Assembly: GCA_031763025.1 (NCBI GenBank)
Contig: JASSKH010000031.1
Coordinates: 6,105,458 to 6,169,457, forward strand
DNA: 64,000 nucleotides
Reading direction: 5' to 3'
From: Macrocystis pyrifera
Lineage: Eukaryota > Sar > Phaeophyceae > Laminariales > Laminariaceae
The notes beneath the pieces were generated by a model, which searched no databases, was not told where the DNA came from, and saw only the letters and a list, made by a program, of their open reading frames with translations. The position numbers were made by a program, and so were the translations under genes. This document shows positions 40,393 to 51,435 of the stretch, piece after piece; within the stretch, counting starts at the first letter, position 1, and every line of letters starts with the position of its first letter.

Positions 40393-42103
40393 TTATGTTG
40401 AAGTTGGAGAGGTAGTCTTTTCATTTCCCTCAAAACTGATGGTCGTCTCAGCTCCGCCTCCACTGTTAATTAAGCAGTCAGTGTCTGCTTCTTGGTCCCG
40501 ATGTTGATGGGCTCTCCGTCCAGCAAGAAGAGGATTCTTGAAGTTGGCTTGCGGTTGTACACGAACGCCGTAGTCGCCAGTGGCTGTTGATCGTCCTGCG
40601 TCGATGCCGCAGAGCCCGTCCCGGGGTGTGCCCGTGGTTGTCCTTCCGCTATCGTGAGCGTGTGGACCTCTTTCAGCTGACGGTTTGTCTCTGTGTTCTC
40701 TGTTTTGGGCTCGGCTCCTGTGGAGGCACGAGCCAGACACAGCCCTCGAGAAGCTGACACGACCCCTGGTGAAGCAGGCGGTGATGTCTCAGCTGATACT
40801 CCGGTGATGCCAGACGATGATGATCCAGCTGATGATCCGGTGATGCCAGGTGATGATCCGGCGGATGATCTGGTGATCCCAGATGATGTTGATTCAGTGA
40901 TCCCAGACGTGCACGCTCCGGTGATCCCATACGTTGATGCTACGATGATCCCAGACGATGATGATCCAGCTGATTCAGATGATCTGGTAATCCCAGACGT
41001 GGATGCTCCAGTGATCCTAGACGCTGATGCCCCGATGATTCCAGATGATGATGCCACGATTATCCCAGATAGATACTGATGCTCTGATGACCCCAGATGT
41101 CGATGATCCGATGATCCCGGGTGATGCTGCTCCGGGAAATGAATGGCAACGTAGTGTTTTGGTGGGGATTTGATTACCCAGTTTCCCCCCTCCGAGATCC
41201 GAAAAGGGTCTGTATTGGTGCAGGCGAAATCCACACACGTGTCCGGGGGGTCTTCCCCGATGACCTCTTGGCGTGCATGCTGTCGAAGGTCTCCTCGACG
41301 CTTGGATTGTGTACCGTACTGGCGGTCTCGTGATGCGGTGCATCCAGTGACTCCAGCCAGAGTGGAAGATTCAACCCCGGGCGAAGCAGCAGGAGATGCG
41401 TCCCAGGGTGAAAAAGAAGATGTAGATCCTGATGATGACGACGACACTCCAGCTTGTTGCGGTAGTATTCTAGTCTCTGACGATGGCGTTCCGGTCCCTG
41501 ATGAGGAATCGTTAGTCCTTGGTGATGGTGTTCCGGCCCCTAGTCAGGATACTCCAGCTCCCGTCGATGATGCTCCCGCTGTTGTTGTCGACGACGTGTT
41601 CTCTTCCAGAAGGTTGCTTGCGGACGGTTTCTCGTCGTCGTTGACCGGAGGTGATATCGCGCTCAGTACAGCGCCGTTACTTTGCGGCGGGTAACGTTCC
41701 GAGTCGTCGTAAGATGTAGCCTTGTGTACAGAACACCATTTCTGCTCAGCTTCATCGTTGGATCCTGCCTTGATCTTGGGGAAGATTGTTTGTTGTACTT
41801 GTTGACTTGTTCTTGAAGAGCCCGCTGACCATTCCCGCACGTACAAGTCGAGTCTTCGTTTGCCCTGTCATAGTCAGAAATTACCCTGTCAAAAGAAGCC
41901 TGCGCTCCCGTGCCGGTCGTTTCTTCGGTTGGTCTGGGTTTCCCTCTGATCAGGCTTGCAATGTCTCGGCGCGCGACGCTGAGCACTACCGCCTGCCTCT
42001 TACGCCAAGTGCGAAAATCCCCTGGCTTGCCGCCGTCGGACTTCGTCAGTCCTTTGATAGCATTGGCGAGGTTGCCACTGTTATTCAATGCTGAGTCCCC
42101 CAT
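40393..42103 (-). pseudogene. Internally deleted copia-like element (gag - linker - RNase H)
   Basis: Starts with a Gag-like frame at ATG 42103 (MGDSALNNSGNLANAIKGLT, FRTWRKRQAVVLSVARRDIA). It continues in a shifted frame with a knuckle-like KWCSVHKATSYDDSERY (about 41700-41760). A Ser/Ala/acidic repeat region follows, then near 40480-40570 RKPTSRILFLLDGEPINIGT-KKQTLTA, which matches the copia RNase H pattern RxSTSGYxFLLxGxPIxWxSKKQ. Protease, integrase and RT are missing. The knuckle keeps the first Cys and His, but the later His and Cys positions are Tyr and Arg. LTRs were not found. It is dead, but related in layout to the element at 8644. Confidence 0.6.
40790..41130. repeat. Degenerate GATGATCC/TGATCCCAGA minisatellite
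   Basis: Many units of about 18-36 bp built from GATGATCCAGCTGATGATCC and GTGATCCCAGACGTGGATGC. The plus strand would encode acidic VIPDVDAPVIP-type repeats and the minus strand Ser/Gly/Ile-rich ones. It lies inside the deleted copia relic. Confidence 0.85.
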
Positions 42104-42293
42104 GATGATGAGTAGTACTTGGCCAGGCGGTCATGTATGATACTACACCGGTAGTACCGTATGTACAGCAGTATCTCTTGGAGTGGCTGCCGCACAATGG
42201 CTCGGGGATCCCGAGGCTTTTAATATGCCGTATGTACGTATAATATAGCAGGACAATACTCGACTTTGGGTCGAGATTTTAGAGTCCAGACTA

Positions 42294-42397
42294 TTACGGG
42301 GGTCCACAGTTAACGGGGCCAAATTTTGTTAGTAAAATAGGTAAACATATAGGTTTTTATGTACACCATAGGTCCTACTAACTATGGACCCCCGTTA
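42294..42397 (+). mobile_element. TA-MITE family 1, copy 11
   Basis: A forward copy with TTACGGGGGTCCACAG and CTATGGACCCCCGTTA ends, TA on both sides. The core AAATTTTGTTAGTAAAATAG and ATATAGGTTTTTATG match the family. Confidence 0.82.
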
Positions 42398-42806
42398 TAG
42401 CTTCGTATGAGAAATATGGCACGAGGTAAGATGTACACACACCTTCAACACAGCAGTGATGCTCGCTGGGTATCTCGCACAGATGACACAGTCCTGACGG
42501 CACTAGTACGGTAGCAGTTGATAGCAGACGCCTATCTATGCGGGACCCTTTGGATGCCCGCAGTGAAACTGATACCGCTCACTTTTACGTTTGAAGTTGG
42601 TGTCGTACTTGTATGATTCTACAGCAGTACGAGTAGTGCACTCAGGTACCTTATTAATAGCACTACTGTAGGTACCAGTACTGCTGCGTGAATAACTTGT
42701 CGTATCCTCCTCGCAGAAACTATTGAAAAAAAGCTCTCGTTCCAACAGTCGTGTGGGGTCACAGATCTACGTGAAGTGCTACAGTAGTGACGACTGCAAA
42801 ACAAAA

Positions 42807-43690
42807 ATCTCTCTGGGGTCGACGACCCTCTTGGAAATTTATCGAAGTCCAGCGCTCCTTTGACAGATATCAGAATACTTGTCGGGAGTTAACTTCTATG
42901 CCGCTGTAGTAACGACCGTCATGTAATCTCTCTGGGGCCGACGACCCTCTTGGAAATTTATCGAAGTTCAGCGCTCCTCTATCAGATAGCAAAATGCTTA
43001 TCGGGAGTCAACTTCTATGCCACTGTAGTAATGACTTTCAAGCAATCTCTCTGGGGCCGACGGTCCTCTTGGAAATTTATCGAAGTTCAGCGATCTTTTA
43101 ACATATAGCAGAATGCTTACCGGGAGTTAACTTCTATGCCGCTGTTGCTCAGAGTGACTGTGGCTTATGATCCACGAAATGGACTACACTAGACAGAGCT
43201 CCTTAACCCCAGCGGTGCTGTGGGTTGTGGCGAAGTGGTGCTTGACAGCGTACAGCAGACTCTTACTCGACGTGTTGATCGAGGTTTTGTATTTTCTAGG
43301 CCCCCTCGCAATGGAAGGTCCTGTCAGAAAATGGTGAAGTCAGGGACTCCTTTGACAGACAGCTATCACGCTTGTCGGGAGTTTGCTTCTGTGCCACTGT
43401 TGTAGTGACGACTAGAAAATAAATCTCACTGGCGCCGACGCCCTCTTGGAAATTCGAATTTCAGCGGTCCTTTGACAGATAACAGGGTTCTTATCGGGAG
43501 TTAACTTCTATACAGCTGTTGCTCAGAGTGACTGAGGCTTACGATCCACGAAATGTACTACGCTCAGCAGAGCTCCTAACTTTCAGGCGTGCTGGGTTGT
43601 GATGTGGAGTTGCTGTTGAGCAGCGTACAGCGGTTTCACTCGAGTTTTGCTCGAGATTATTGGTCCTCGTCTATGAAAAGACAAAGGGGA
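42807..43690. repeat. ~118-bp tandem array with a longer secondary unit
   Basis: Units begin ATCTCTCTGGGGYCGACG at 42807, 42925 and 43044 and contain CCTCTTGGAAATTTATCGAA, a GACAGATA word and CGGGAGTTAACTTCTATGCC. Related units recur at about 43330 and 43421. A second block (GTTGCTCAGAGTGACTG to the AGCGTACAGC and CTCGA... words) occurs at 43145 and 43510, giving a higher-order pattern of about 365 bp. Confidence 0.85.
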
Positions 43691-44078
43691 GCAGGTGAGA
43701 TTTTCACAGCTCCTTACGCGGTGGTGCGCTGTGGGTGTCTCTATCGTAGTTACAGCAATTTGACTACAGCAGTAGTGAACTACAGCAGTAGTGAACCAGA
43801 CAGAAGTAGTAGAATGCCCTACGCAGGACCCTCTTAGAAGCACGCGGTGTCGGTACCACGTGTAACTCACGTTTCAACGAAGTACGTAGACCTTCTATGT
43901 TTGGTTCCTCTCGTCGTGGAAGAAGCTCCCTTTTCCGTACGTGGCAGCAGGTTTCTTGATCTTGAAAAAATCCAGTCCTCCTCCTGCTGTATAGCGAGCC
44001 AGTAGCAGTTCAGGGTGGCGGACTTGGGCCACCGTTGCTAGTAGCTTGCCGCGTTTACGCGTTTCGAGGCTCATAACC
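43691..44078. other. Unassigned stretch
   Basis: Contains two adjacent ACTACAGCAGTAGTGAA copies near 43763-43795. No gene. Confidence 0.4.
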
Positions 44079-44970
44079 TATTAGGTATGCGGTTGGCGTG
44101 TGCACCAGCTCGTAGCTGGTGTGTACGCCCAGACTCGATTGCCGATGGCCGGTCAATACACAGTCAAGATGTTCGAGGCAAACGTATAGCTACTGTTAGG
44201 TGACTTGTACGAGAAGCTTCAATAGAAGAGAAGATGGTGTGGTGACTCCAAGCCACAGTGTTGACTCATTTGTTAAGCTGGAAGCTGATGATGGTGAGCA
44301 ACAGTAGAGCAAACAAGTGGGCGTGCAAATGGTCCTGTTTGTTGTTCCAATCTTGATGATCTTTAACAGATACATACACCTCCCACGACGACGTTCGTCA
44401 GATGATGTGCTACAGCGGGTGGCGCCAGAGAGGGAGGTTCATAGCGCTGTGACTGTCGTGACCAGCGCTATGGGGAGGATAATACGGCTCGAGATCACTG
44501 TCCTGATCAGGGTCACGCGTCGGGTCTATTCGATAGGCAGAGGGCAAGCTTTGGTTAGCATCCTCTGGGCGGATCTTATAGGGGCAGGGAGGATCCCCGG
44601 TGTGGGAACGCCTTCGGTCTCGGGTACAGAGCCAGCAACGAGGTTCCGGGACCACCCGGTGTTTACAAAACACCACCAAGAGTGCAGAAAGAAAGTCAAA
44701 GCCAAGCGATCTGTGGTACCTGTCCTATCGACCCCCAGCCCCTTGGGCCCTGCCTTGCCCGTCGTGCCCGTCATCGTGTCTGTGGTGCTACGTTGAGTGT
44801 TCACGCTGACTGCTTGCATTTTCCGCATTGATCGATCCACGTTCTGCGTGACCCGATCATTACTGCTTGAAGGCACTTCCTCGAACTCCCAAACAACAGG
44901 TGAGCCGGCCTCAGAGATCTAACGAGCGCAGGTTCTTTTTACGGTCTGAGAGCTGTACCCTGCTGTAACA
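44079..44970 (+). mobile_element. Dispersed element R, copy 2 (left + middle)
   Basis: Left module as in copy 1. The middle module (TACAGCGGGTGGCGCCAG at 44411 to CTGTACCCTGCTGTAACA) is about 97% identical by eye to 51436-51995. On the minus strand both copies keep an open 116-codon frame with DRVTQNVDRSMRKMQ and WWCFVNTGWSRNLV. No domain is recognised. The right module is absent. Confidence 0.78.
44526..44876 (-). CDS. Conserved ORF of element R, copy 2
   Basis: 116 codons: MPSSSNDRVTQNVDRSMRKM opening, TGTTGKAGPKGLGVDRTGTT middle, FFLHSWWCFVNTGWSRNLV then PTPGILPAPIRSAQRM. The same frame is open at 51551-51901 with about ten amino-acid differences. Open-frame conservation alone does not prove selection because the DNA copies are young. 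Function unknown. Confidence 0.3.
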   Translation of the reverse strand: MPSSSNDRVTQNVDRSMRKMQAVSVNTQRSTTDTMTGTTGKAGPKGLGVDRTGTTDRLALTFFLHSWWCFVNTGWSRNLVAGSVPETEGVPTPGILPAPIRSAQRMLTKACPLPIE

Positions 44971-46165
44971 TGATGAACCCAGGCTGATCGAAGTGCATTG
45001 CAGGAGATCGGAGTGTTCGAAAAACGTGTGCAAGAGATCGGAGCGATTGCAAACTTGTGAAATAATGTCATCGTGTTCTCTGTATAAATCCCACGTTTGA
45101 TCTTGCATAATACTTCATTGCATACCAGTTACTTCGTATATTCATACATCCACATGTTTTCGTTGTTGCCTGCCTTGTATGATGGTGATACGTGCAATAT
45201 GCTGTCATGTATTCACGCTGCCAATGGTGCTCTGCTTGTTTGTTTCGTGAGGCTTTGAAGATACTTATCTGGTCAATGCATGCAGGCATACTCGTTGCTC
45301 GTGCTCCGTTTGCCTGTTGCTCGTGCTCGTCTGTTCGCTCGTTATTCATGATCGCACACTCATGTATGTTCGTTAATAAATGACTGCATGCTATTGACCA
45401 CATGTTGTCTTCAAAACCGAATGCAATCGACAGGTATCGATACAAGCCAAAGGTGCCGTACGTACTAAAGCACGCATGCTCTCGTGTACCGTTTGCCTGG
45501 TTAGGTGATACCGGAAACTAACAACGTTGAGCCTTACGCCGTTTGGGCGTACGTAACCCTATAAAACCATGAACCTCTGGACAACACCGTGCATTGTCGG
45601 CTGGCAAACATAGAACTTTCAAGAAAACCATATATATTTTGGTGACCATTAATAGTATTCTTGCCGCGATGCTTGTAGACTACATCAGTAGTAATAGACC
45701 AATCGTCGTATTATGCACACCAAATGGAAAGTCCGACGCACGTTTGACCCTCTTCGATGTCTCCGGTCGTACCATTTTCTGTGTTGTATACCAACCGAGC
45801 GTTGCGCTCGAGTATCAGGTACAACACTTGAAGGACTGAAAAGCCAAGTACACGAGGAAAGGACACAAAAAACTGGAGCAGATGAAGATCGGCCACGCAA
45901 GCCCTCGGGGGGCACGGGTCACACGGGGTGACATAGTTTCAGCTGGACGATGATGAGCTTGCACACAACTGAGGAAGGTGTGGCTTGCTGTGTCCGGAGG
46001 GTTCGGGCTAGAATATATCGATGCAGCCCAACCTGAGCAGTACCAGGCCAACAGGTATGGAGCGGGTGAAACACGACCGTGGTGATCCTTCTCTTTTTCT
46101 GATGTATCCACGGTCAAAAATGCTGATATTTTTCTTGCTGTACGTTATTCTTCAAGCGTACAGGG
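44971..46165. other. Unassigned stretch
   Basis: Short frames on both strands (45068-45445 minus, 45594-45839 plus). No recognisable domain. Confidence 0.35.
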
Positions 46166-46480
46166 GGGTGGCTCGCAGTATGCTTTTTACACACACGTAC
46201 ATAAAGGACGTACCAGTATACAACATACCTATAATACTAAAACTGCTGTACGGCAAGATCCCGAAGGACCCTTTGGCTCGCAGGTGGCTCGCAGCACGCT
46301 TTTTACACATACGCACATAGAGGACGTATACAATATGTCCACAATACTAAAACTGCTGTACGGCTAGATCCCGAGGGACCCTTTGGCTCGCAGTATGCTT
46401 TTTGCACAAACGTACATAGAGGACGTATACAATATATCCATGATACTAAAATTGTATGGCAAGATCTCGAGGGACCCTTG
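46166..46480. repeat. ~100-115-bp tandem array, three units
   Basis: Units contain GCTCGCAGTATGCTTTTTAC, ACGTACATAGAGGACGTATA, AATACTAAAACTGCTGTACG and GATCCCGAGGGACCCTTTGG. They start at about 46171, 46287 and 46386. Confidence 0.88.
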
Positions 46481-46653
46481 AGCCTGTCTCTCTTCCTATC
46501 TTGACGAGTTATCATGTTGACTCGTTGAAACAGCGCCTACACAGCAGCATCTGCTGGATGAACAGAGTGAAGCTGGGTGGAAGACGTTGGTCTAAAAAAC
46601 TCAAGACAACAAGCAACCTGGAGGATGTATATAAATATATGGGTAATACTCTT

Positions 46654-46935
46654 GGTCGTACGGCAAGATCTCCCTCGATCCTTGGGCCTTACTATAGTTG
46701 TCCCTTACTCCCGCAGCAAAGCATCAATACCATTGCCTCTCGGCATAAAGTGCTGTTGTGAAGCCGTTCTATATGGTATTCATACTACTATAAAGAAATT
46801 AACTGTTGATGATACTATAGGTCGTACGGCAAGATCTCCCTCGATCCTGGGCCCTAAAATAGTGTCCCATACTGCCGCAGCAAAGTATCAACACTGCTGC
46901 CTGCTCCCGGCATGAAGTACTGCAGTGAAACCGGT
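46654..46935. repeat. ~166-bp duplication
   Basis: Two units beginning GGTCGTACGGCAAGATCTCC at 46654 and 46820, both with CCTCGATCC, GGGCC, CCGCAGCAAAG, TATCAA/ATCAA and CGGCATRAAGT. The shared CGGCAAGATC word links it to the array at 46166. Confidence 0.85.
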
Positions 46936-47053
46936 CAGCTGTCCAGTACAGCAATCAGGTTTTTATTCGAGTGAAAGCACCGCATGAAAGCTACGTTGAA
47001 ACTGAGAACTGTACAACGACTGATATGTTCACAACATAGCTGGTGTTGTGGTC

Positions 47054-47180
47054 TTCTCGTACCCGGTACATTGGCATTTCACTTGTTCTACCCGTTACGG
47101 TATTCTCGTACCCGGTACGTTGGCAATTCACTTGCTTTACCCGGTATTCACCGGTACGCTGGCATTTCCCTTGCTTTCTT
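47054..47180. repeat. ~45-bp tandem repeat, three units
   Basis: Units of TCTCGTACCCGGTACRTTGG plus CATTTCACTTG and a TTTACCCG tail. Confidence 0.85.
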
Positions 47181-50061
47181 TCTTCACTCTTTGCAATGAG
47201 TAAAGCAAGAACGGACACTGGGTTGGACTGATGTAGTTGGGTATATAGAACGGTCTGGCACACACATAAGGGAAGTACGTACCCCTACGACTGATACCCG
47301 TGGGGTCTCCATACATTCTACGTCCAATGGTATTACAAAAAGGTTTTTACATCCGTACGATCGCACATTATTCATGTTGACTGCAAAGTATGTTGTCTTC
47401 ATTCATATTCTATAAAATACAGCAGTATCTTCAGCATACCGAGCGGTATCACACAGCCTCAGTTTACTCTTGGCAGATACCCCGTATAATTCTGTCCACT
47501 ACGGCGAGGAAGTGAGCAATGAGATAATTACTGCTGTGCATGAGCTTCGTACGATACTATTGATATTGTACTTCTCCGTCCATGGCCAAAGATTCGATTG
47601 AAGCATTATTATCTGCTGTAGATTACGTAAATAATGTCCGCACAGAAACACAAAGATTATATTTATTAGAGTTCGACCTTCCACATACGTATACCCGATC
47701 TGGGTCGTGCCCTGAAAGAGTTTCGTTGGTTTTGATACGGTTGGCCTCTTGCTTTCATCTAAAGGCCCGCGTGGTCTAGTAGTGTGTCGCTTCTGTTTTC
47801 AGCGTTGAACCATGGATCTCGAATCTCAAGATGGATAAGGCGGGGATTTACACAATATACACAATAAAAAGGTGTGGAATCAACTGCTGAGACCGCCTAA
47901 CGAATGTAGGCGCAACGAAGAACTTAAGTATTTCCGCAATAAAAACCCAAGGCACAGACCACATCGGGGAGAGGAATAAAGAGCTTGCTGTGTGACACTG
48001 GGTGTCTGTACGTAGGAGGGATAGAGAAAAAAGGGCGAAGATAACAAATGGGATGGAAATCAATGATATATCTGTATCGTACATACATAACTACGTACGA
48101 AAAAAAATGTAAGGTACCTGGTGTGAAAAATCAGCAAACGAGTACGAAGAAACACTGCATGGTCGGTGGGCGTAGAGGTGTTTCAAGATCGGTTTGGTTT
48201 GAAGAATACATTGCCTGCCACTACTTACCGGTTGTTAGGTCCAGACCTTGCGTAAGTATCATCTGAAGATTGGGTTGTCGGAGAACGAATCTGGCCAGCA
48301 GGAAAACGCTGTAACTCCAAGAGTGTGGGGTGGTCAAATACATACTATTGTGGTACGCATTTCGTGTGATGTTCTCACACAATAACATCAAACTCCTGAA
48401 ATCCCACCCGTGGTCACAGAGCAGGCTGTAAAACTAAAATACATCGTGACTGGAGCAAACAAATAAGTACGAAATAGTGCCGTACCGGTAGGTGAGAGAA
48501 ACGGTATTAACGAGCTATTCGATATGGTGTATACCATCCCGTATCAATTGCAAATGAATGACACCATGAACGTGTCCATGCTATTACATTTACACCCTAT
48601 TAATAGAGCTAAAAACAAAAAGACAAAGAAAGAATAGTCTGTGCATGAACCAGAGCAGAGTGTGAGCGTCGCATGTACACCCAGCATAGAACATTGAGCG
48701 GGCTAGAACTTTGGGAAAGAATATCAACGTTGATGTGAAAACAGGTGCTTGTTAGGACGTGCCGAAACGACCCCGGATGGTTGGCTCCTATCATGAGTGC
48801 TTTGCCTGCAGGAATTGCGACTGCTCTCCCGGAACTGATACATGCATCCTAAGCGGTGGATTCGAGATACATACACTATGCAAACCAAACTGGGCAGAGA
48901 AAACCTAGCCTTTTCCGATAGTAAAAACCCTCCCCAGGACGCATATACTCAGTCGCTGCTTCACTCACTAACGCGGTGAACAGAAAGTCAACCGATTTTG
49001 ACGCTGTTGTAAGTATCTGACATGGTTCCCAATGTCGACTGGGCATCTTAGCCTTTGGAGTACTGCACTGCTGTACATGTACCTAAGTTTGACCCTAATT
49101 CCAAGTGTTTCGTCGTCGCAATGGAAGGGCAGTTCTAAAAGCCACATGCCCAATGCCCAAACTAGAGGTTCCCTGAATGTCAAAAACAAAACGCTAACGG
49201 TGCGGGAGTTTGCGAACGCGAGCGTGCAGGTGTTGAGCGTACCACGCATCCCTGTTTTATTTGTCCGTATCCGAGTAGCAGATGATACGCCTGATCAGAG
49301 AGGAATGCTAGAAGAGACACTAAATTGCATGGCACCGAATGCCGAGAAACATGTTGGGATCATACTGCTGCTCTCCAGGTGACTATCGTTGATCGCCACG
49401 ATGGCACAATAACAGTGACAGTCGAATAAGAGGCAAGTCGACACAAAACCCCAGCTAAGAGAGTGGTATAGCTGGATACAGCCAAGCATCTATTACGACC
49501 GACCAGGCTCCTTAACCCAACATCAGGGGGATACAGACCATCAGTGTTTCGCTATACGTTTTCGTGATAATACCTAGGCTTTGGGATTGTTCACACAGAT
49601 TCAGTTTATATACAGATACTCGACGTCACGCGCACAGGAGGTACATGAGAAGGCGTAAACCAGGTATCATAACGTTTGGATCCCCACATGTAGGAAGGAA
49701 CGAGTGCATGTGTAAGTCGCCACACCACGCACAGGTACACATTTGTGAGACGCTAAACCGACATGGAACGTGACGAGCTTTGGTATGATCTGCGCAACCT
49801 AACAGGATACTATTTGTCGCTCCAAGCATAGTGGTCGAGGGTTGAAGGAACGAATCGACAGGTGTGATTGGAATGCCAGTAGGTGGTAGGCAGTTTCTGT
49901 TCTGGGGGGGTGTTTGTCTCCACCTTGCTGCAACGACTTCCACAAAAAGCGTTATACAAGGGGTACGATTTGGAAGTAGGTCTGGACGAATGCCGTTTTA
50001 AGACGCGTGGTTGATTTTAGCACGAACAAGTTGCACGAGTGGACAGTGTCCGTGCTGGGGG
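47181..50061. other. Unassigned stretch
   Basis: The most open frame is 49032-49382 (plus, 116 codons), with an antisense frame at 48968-49249. Neither is recognised. One CTATTAATAG lies at 48597-48606. No RNA gene was seen. Confidence 0.35.
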
Positions 50062-50307
50062 GGTGGCGTAAACGTCAGTACCTTCAAACACTTTTTAACT
50101 CGGAATCAAATATTTACCTTGGCTAGCGCCAGTAAGTCGATGTGGAGTACCTTGAAACGACCTAGGTCACTCGAATAAAGGTGGCGCAAACGCCAGTAGC
50201 TTCAAACACTTACTTAACTCGGAATCAAATATTTACCTTAGCTAGTGCCAGCAAGTCGATGTGGCGTGAACGTCAGTACCTTGAAACGACCTAAGTCACT
50301 CGAATAA
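50062..50307. repeat. 119-bp tandem repeat, two units
   Basis: Units starting GTGGCGTAAACGTCAGTACC (50062) and GTGGCGCAAACGCCAGTAGC (50181) share AACTCGGAATCAAATATTTA, CTAGYGCCAG and CAAGTCGATGTGG. A partial third start lies at 50261. Confidence 0.9.
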
Positions 50308-50643
50308 CAATTTTGGCCCGGAGTAGAAAGAACTCATGAACTTCCTACAGCCCGTGATGAACGTACACATAAAACGACCTCCACATTCGCAAGGAAACGT
50401 GAAGTTTTGCCACATCGATACAAACAAGTACGTGAGTACGTTGGAATACTGATCGGTGAACCGTTATAACAGGTTTGACAAGTCAAGCCCGCGGATATAT
50501 ATATATATATATAGAGGGGCAAGGTGGACAGCCACCGCAGCGTCTCGGTAGTGTGGCCACGTATAGCCATACGACAAAAGACTAGCAGAATTATCTGAAG
50601 TCTCAGTTAAATATTAGGTGGTGGGGTAGGACGATAGTAGCTT

Positions 50644-51366
50644 TCAGTGGAATCTATGTCTGGCCGAAGGCTTAAACGTGTAGGTTATTGTCAAAGTGCA
50701 GACGTAGGCCTTCGAGAGGAACCCCCACCTCAGATGCAGGTAAGCCAGGAAGAAAACATGTTTTTTCGCAGATGAGTACATGCTCCGAGCGTTTTGACAG
50801 ATGTGGCGCAGGCAGTTACAAGTGAAGACTGTACGAGGGTCAGGTCCGCCGCGCTTCTCAGCACCGTCCAAGGTCAGCACCGCGGGAACAAGAGGCGCTG
50901 CAACATTGGACCGACGGCGATAGACGGGGGAGGATGGCTGAAGAATACCTGGACGAAGGTCAAGACCGCCGTTCTTCTTACCACCGTCCAAGGGCAACAC
51001 CGCGGAAAGGAAGGGCGCTGCAACATCGGGCCGACGGCGATGGATGGAGGAGGAAAGCTGAAGAACATCTGGACTAAGGTCAGGACCGCCGATCTTCTTA
51101 CCACCGTCCAAGGGTAACACCGCGGAAAGGAAGGGCGCTGCAACATCGGGCCGACGGCGATGGATGGAAGAGGAATGCTGAAGAACATCTGGACGAAGGT
51201 CAGGACCGCTGCTCTTCTTACCACCGTCTGAGGGCAGCACTAAGGGAAGGAGAGGTGCGGAGGTGGAAGGCGCAGGCGCTGCAGCAGTCCATGATCGTAA
51301 TACCCGCCGGGCACCGTCGCTCATATGCGCCGGTCTGAGGGGGTGTCCGAGGAGGAAAGCGCACAC
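50644..51366 (-). CDS. Repeat-encoded ORF, 240 codons
   Basis: An open minus-strand frame built mainly of four 40-residue repeats: VLPLDGGKK-GGPDL-PDVLQ, then SSSIHRRRPDVAAPFLSA. The units are exactly 120 bp, so every frame repeats, and long plus-strand frames also stay open (50794-51117). Openness is therefore weak evidence for coding. No signal peptide or known domain. If real it would be a Pro/Asp/Arg-rich repeat protein. Confidence 0.25.
   Translation of the reverse strand: MCAFLLGHPLRPAHMSDGARRVLRSWTAAAPAPSTSAPLLPLVLPSDGGKKSSGPDLRPDVLQHSSSIHRRRPDVAAPFLSAVLPLDGGKKIGGPDLSPDVLQLSSSIHRRRPDVAAPFLSAVLPLDGGKKNGGLDLRPGILQPSSPVYRRRSNVAAPLVPAVLTLDGAEKRGGPDPRTVFTCNCLRHICQNARSMYSSAKKHVFFLAYLHLRWGFLSKAYVCTLTITYTFKPSARHRFH
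50790..51260. repeat. 120-bp tandem array, about four units
   Basis: The phase marker GCTGCAACAT falls at 50897, 51017 and 51137, an exact 120-bp period. Each unit has CCGACGGCGATGGATGG, GAAGAACATCTGGAC, AAGGTCAGGACCGCC, CTTCTTACCACCGTCC and AACACCGCGGAAAGGAAGG. The central units are nearly identical and the outer ones have drifted. Confidence 0.95.
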
Positions 51367-51435
51367 GCTGTCGCCGGGCTAGCACCGGGGCGCCGGCTTT
51401 GTCCGACAATGGTTATGTGTCGGGCAGGGGGGGTG

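Noticed and set aside
40693..41694. Plus-strand acidic Pro-Asp repeat proteins
   Set aside because: They run antisense to the gag/RNase H relic and arise from the GATGATCC minisatellite.
42807..43690. CRISPR array
   Set aside because: Units are ~118 bp, diverged along their whole length, with no short identical repeat plus unique spacer pattern; the setting is eukaryotic.
38958..44970. Element R copies 1 and 2 as the LTR pair of the copia relic between them
   Set aside because: They are in direct orientation, but their module content differs, the relic's ends do not abut them, and the third copy at 51436 stands alone.
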